Shown here piece after piece: positions 62,019 through 64,000 of a stretch of DNA of 64,000 nt; within the stretch, counting starts at the first letter, position 1; every line of letters begins with the position of its first letter. This DNA comes from Methanomassiliicoccales archaeon RumEn M2 (lineage in GTDB: Archaea; Thermoplasmatota; Thermoplasmata; Methanomassiliicoccales; Methanomethylophilaceae): NCBI GenBank assembly GCA_001421175.1, contig LJKL01000005.1, positions 1-64,000 on the forward strand, read 5' to 3'. Both the position numbers and the translations under genes were made by a program. Below the pieces are notes generated by a model. The model did no database searches, was not told the DNA's origin, and saw nothing but the letters and a program-made list of their open reading frames with translations.

Positions 62019-62906
62019 TTATCGAATCGAATTCTCGGCTGCGGCCACAGTATTGGCCATCAACATGCATATTGTCATGGGCCCCACGCCCCCAGGCACA
62101 GGCGTTATCTTGGAGGCTTTCCCGCTCACACCCTGGAAGTCCACGTCCCCCACCAGCCTGCTGCCTTTGGGGCTCGAGGGATCATCCACCCTGTTGGTGC
62201 CCACATCTATGACCACAACGCCCTCTTTCACCATGTCCGCGGTGATGAAGCGAGGCTTCCCGATGGCCACGATCAGTATGTCCGCCTGTCTCGTCAGGTC
62301 GGGCAGATCCTTGGTTCGGGAGTGGACGACGGTGACTGTGGCATCGGCCCCTTTGGCCTTCTGCACCATCAGTGCTGCCATGGGCTTCCCGACTATGTTG
62401 CTTCTGCCCACCACCACGACGTGCTTCCCCGATGTCTCGATACCGGAACGCACCAGCATCTGCTGTACCCCCGCAGGCGTAGCGGGAAGGAATCCGGGCT
62501 TCCCTATGAGCATGTTGCCCACATTCACCGGATGGAAGCCGTCGACATCCTTCTTCGGATCGATGGCGTCTATGACCTTGTCCTCATCTATGTGCTTGGG
62601 AAGCGGCAACTGCACTATGAACCCGTGAACGGAGGGATCCCTGTTCAGATCGTATATCTTGCCGAGAAGCTCCTCCTCGGTCGTCGTCTCGGGCATCCTT
62701 ACCGTGATCGAGCGCATCCCGAGCTCCTCGCATTTCAGGCCTTTGTTCCGGACGTAGACCTGGGATGCGGGGTCATCACCGACCAGTATGACCGCCAGGC
62801 CCGGCGTTACGCCTTTCGATTTAAGGCATGATATCCTTTCCGAGAGCTCTGAATATATCTCTGACGAAACGTCCTTGCCTTTTATGAGGTCCGCCGTCGG
62901 TGGCAT
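62019..62906 (-). CDS. folD: Bifunctional methylenetetrahydrofolate dehydrogenase / cyclohydrolase
   Basis: A 295-residue protein with VGDDPASQVYVRNKGLKCEELGM near residue 43 (active-site Tyr-x3-Lys), VQLPLPKHID near 95, and GRSNIVGKPMAALM near 160. FolD interconverts methylene-, methenyl- and formyl-tetrahydrofolate. Its presence implies folate-linked one-carbon metabolism rather than only tetrahydromethanopterin. ATG 62906 is preferred to TTG 62915. It heads the operon down to the B12 radical SAM gene. Confidence 0.95.
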   Translation of the reverse strand: MPPTADLIKGKDVSSEIYSELSERISCLKSKGVTPGLAVILVGDDPASQVYVRNKGLKCEELGMRSITVRMPETTTEEELLGKIYDLNRDPSVHGFIVQLPLPKHIDEDKVIDAIDPKKDVDGFHPVNVGNMLIGKPGFLPATPAGVQQMLVRSGIETSGKHVVVVGRSNIVGKPMAALMVQKAKGADATVTVVHSRTKDLPDLTRQADILIVAIGKPRFITADMVKEGVVVIDVGTNRVDDPSSPKGSRLVGDVDFQGVSGKASKITPVPGGVGPMTICMLMANTVAAAENSIR

Positions 62907-63229
62907 ATGTAACAATGCGCATACGCGAGAGTTATTTAATTACTTGGCGCAAAAGCGCGGTCATCCGGTAAGGGTTGGCATTTCACATTCATTCCAAAAA
63001 ACAGAAAAACTGATTTTCCTTCAGCGGTATGAGCGTCCCTTCGTAACCGTCAGCATGTTCCGGATCTCCTGCGTCTTGATCCCCGGATGGTCCGGCCGGC
63101 ACGGAGATCTCCCACCCATGGAACGATCCTCGCTTCTGTTCTCCGGGACCTCGTCCCCGAAAGATTCCGTGGAATACTCTCCGATAACCTTCATGGAGGG
63201 CTGCCCGCATTCGGGATGCGCTGCATCTC
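62907..63229. other. Region between folD and the deacetylase without a confident gene
   Basis: About 320 bases. A promoter for folD is probable on the minus strand near 62930-62945 (GTTATTTAATTAC on the plus strand). An 85-residue frame (62989-63246, minus) and a second, better-looking minus-strand frame ending near 63043 (with MKVIGEYSTESFGDEVPEN) follow the deacetylase stop. The second may be a frameshifted C-terminal extension, unproven. Confidence 0.4.
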
Positions 63230-64000
63230 TCAGCCCGTTCGCGCATTCGAACCGGACGGAGGGAATCTCCCCATCGCCTGTTCCATGGTCATTGGCTCAT
63301 ACCCGCTGTCTATGAGGGAGCTTATCACATTCCTCACGTCATCCAGGTTCTTCTCCCGCCGGGCTCTATCCATCATGCCCCCTTTTATGGATTCCACCAT
63401 GTGCCAGGTATGTGTCGCGATGACGAAGACCCCCTCTTCCATCCCGGAGGCCATTTCGATGTAATCCCTTGGGCCCCGGTTGCCTTCGTGCATCGGCCAA
63501 AGATATGCCGCTATGGTTCTGCCGGATGCATCCTTGCCTTTGGGCACGGGGATCTCCGTGATCCCCCACTTCAGGTAAGGCATCACGGATCGCCCCATGC
63601 TCGCATACTCTGAGGAATCGTACTCTATGCCGTACTCCCCCAGTATGCTCATCAGAGGATCATGGGCTCTCATGTACGGAGCTCTGAAACCCCGCGGCGT
63701 GGCGCCGGTCACATCCTTAACAGTGTTAACGGAACGTTCCATCACGTCCCTGATGTCCCTTTCGCACATCGGCATCCCGGAGACCTGCCCGGTGAAATCC
63801 TCATGATCGTATCCATGCAGTGCCACTTCATGCCCTGAGACGGAGGATGCGCCTACGGACATGAGGGTGTATGCCTCGGCGAAGAATGTCCCCCGAATGT
63901 TCAGGTCGTCCAACAATTCGGAAAGGATGATCGCGCCTTCTCCGGACGAACCGCACCTGCAGCACATGTCATCACCGCAGACCGCCTCTGTTCTGCCGGG
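63230..64000 (-). CDS. Polysaccharide deacetylase-family protein (5' end outside window)
   Basis: At least 256 residues are visible, open to the window edge. LLDDLNIRGTFFAEAYTLM, GHEVALHGYDHEDFTG (the metal-binding His pair) and GFRAPYMRAHDPLM match the NodB/PDA-like fold, and IATHTWHMVES carries the late catalytic His. A Cys-rich stretch (DMCCRCGSSG) precedes the fold. The family removes N- or O-acetyl groups or acts on other amides; the target is unknown. Confidence 0.82.
   Translation of the reverse strand, partial: PGRTEAVCGDDMCCRCGSSGEGAIILSELLDDLNIRGTFFAEAYTLMSVGASSVSGHEVALHGYDHEDFTGQVSGMPMCERDIRDVMERSVNTVKDVTGATPRGFRAPYMRAHDPLMSILGEYGIEYDSSEYASMGRSVMPYLKWGITEIPVPKGKDASGRTIAAYLWPMHEGNRGPRDYIEMASGMEEGVFVIATHTWHMVESIKGGMMDRARREKNLDDVRNVISSLIDSGYEPMTMEQAMGRFPPSGSNARTG

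Noticed and set aside
62989..63246. An 85-codon minus-strand frame after the deacetylase
   Set aside because: Its composition is Arg/Gly-rich and it overlaps a frame with better protein-like content; there is no ribosome site.
1..64000. CRISPR arrays, insertion sequences, integrases or prophage genes
   Set aside because: No regularly spaced direct repeats, transposase motifs or phage structural genes were seen. Gene content is housekeeping and metabolic.

Overview
The window looks like a chromosomal segment of a methyl-reducing methanogenic archaeon of the order Methanomassiliicoccales (Thermoplasmata lineage). This rests on an eleven-gene Fpo-like (11-subunit, headless) complex with no fpoF or fpoO beside it, a methanogenesis marker 11 homologue, an MtbA/MtaA-like zinc methyltransferase, archaeal ether-lipid enzymes, archaeal informational genes (RadA, Csl4, Nob1, archaeal CCA-adding enzyme, Trm-G10-type methylase) and TATA-box promoters often placed for leaderless transcripts. 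The species assignment is inference; no rRNA gene is present.

Layout. 1-9.9 kb: the end of a flavoprotein with a CDGSH protein, membrane zinc-ribbon proteins, a Sel1-repeat protein, an FmdE-like protein, a nucleoside deaminase, a metallo-beta-lactamase and cca. 10-19 kb: radA, a tRNA methylase, two ether-lipid synthases, an adenylating ligase, a Tes-like radical SAM protein and an orphan methyltransferase unit behind an inverted repeat. 19.4-22.3 kb: DUF5654, peroxiredoxin, a YeiH-type transporter interrupted by an in-frame TAG, and tRNA-Leu. 22.4-31.8 kb: an ACT-domain protein, full-length bacterial-type AcsB, AcsD, AcsC, then on the other strand CooC, a core-type methionine synthase and a RACo-like activator, followed by a radical SAM activase. 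31.8-38.1 kb: an aldehyde dehydrogenase homologue lacking its catalytic Cys, an acetate-transporter-family protein, tRNA-Val, a small AbrB protein, pirin, proB and proA. 38-46.4 kb: a regulator-like protein with a CobW GTPase, a glutamate-synthase-domain protein behind a long inverted repeat, rRNA/RNA-processing genes, geranylgeranyl reductase and GGPP synthase. 46.5-56.9 kb: the fpo operon. 57-64 kb: proC, a B12-binding radical SAM protein, cis-prenyltransferase, marker 11, kptA, folD and a polysaccharide deacetylase.

How it fits together. GGPP synthase, GGGP synthase, DGGGP synthase, geranylgeranyl reductase and the Tes-like protein cover much of archaeal membrane-lipid synthesis; proA, proB and proC cover proline. 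The Fpo-like complex is the energy-converting membrane complex, and its FpoI carries four [4Fe-4S] motifs instead of two. The most interesting region is 22.4-31.05 kb. It encodes acetyl-CoA synthase, both corrinoid protein subunits, their reactivator, a nickel-insertion ATPase and a methionine synthase, but no CO dehydrogenase and no folate methyltransferase. I infer that it may move a methyl group from acetyl-CoA through the corrinoid protein to methionine.

Sequence quality. Ten genes carry an apparent single-base indel, often in a homopolymer, and one carries a nonsense codon. Several of these genes are expected to be essential, so I treat the indels mainly as sequencing or assembly errors and annotate the genes through them.
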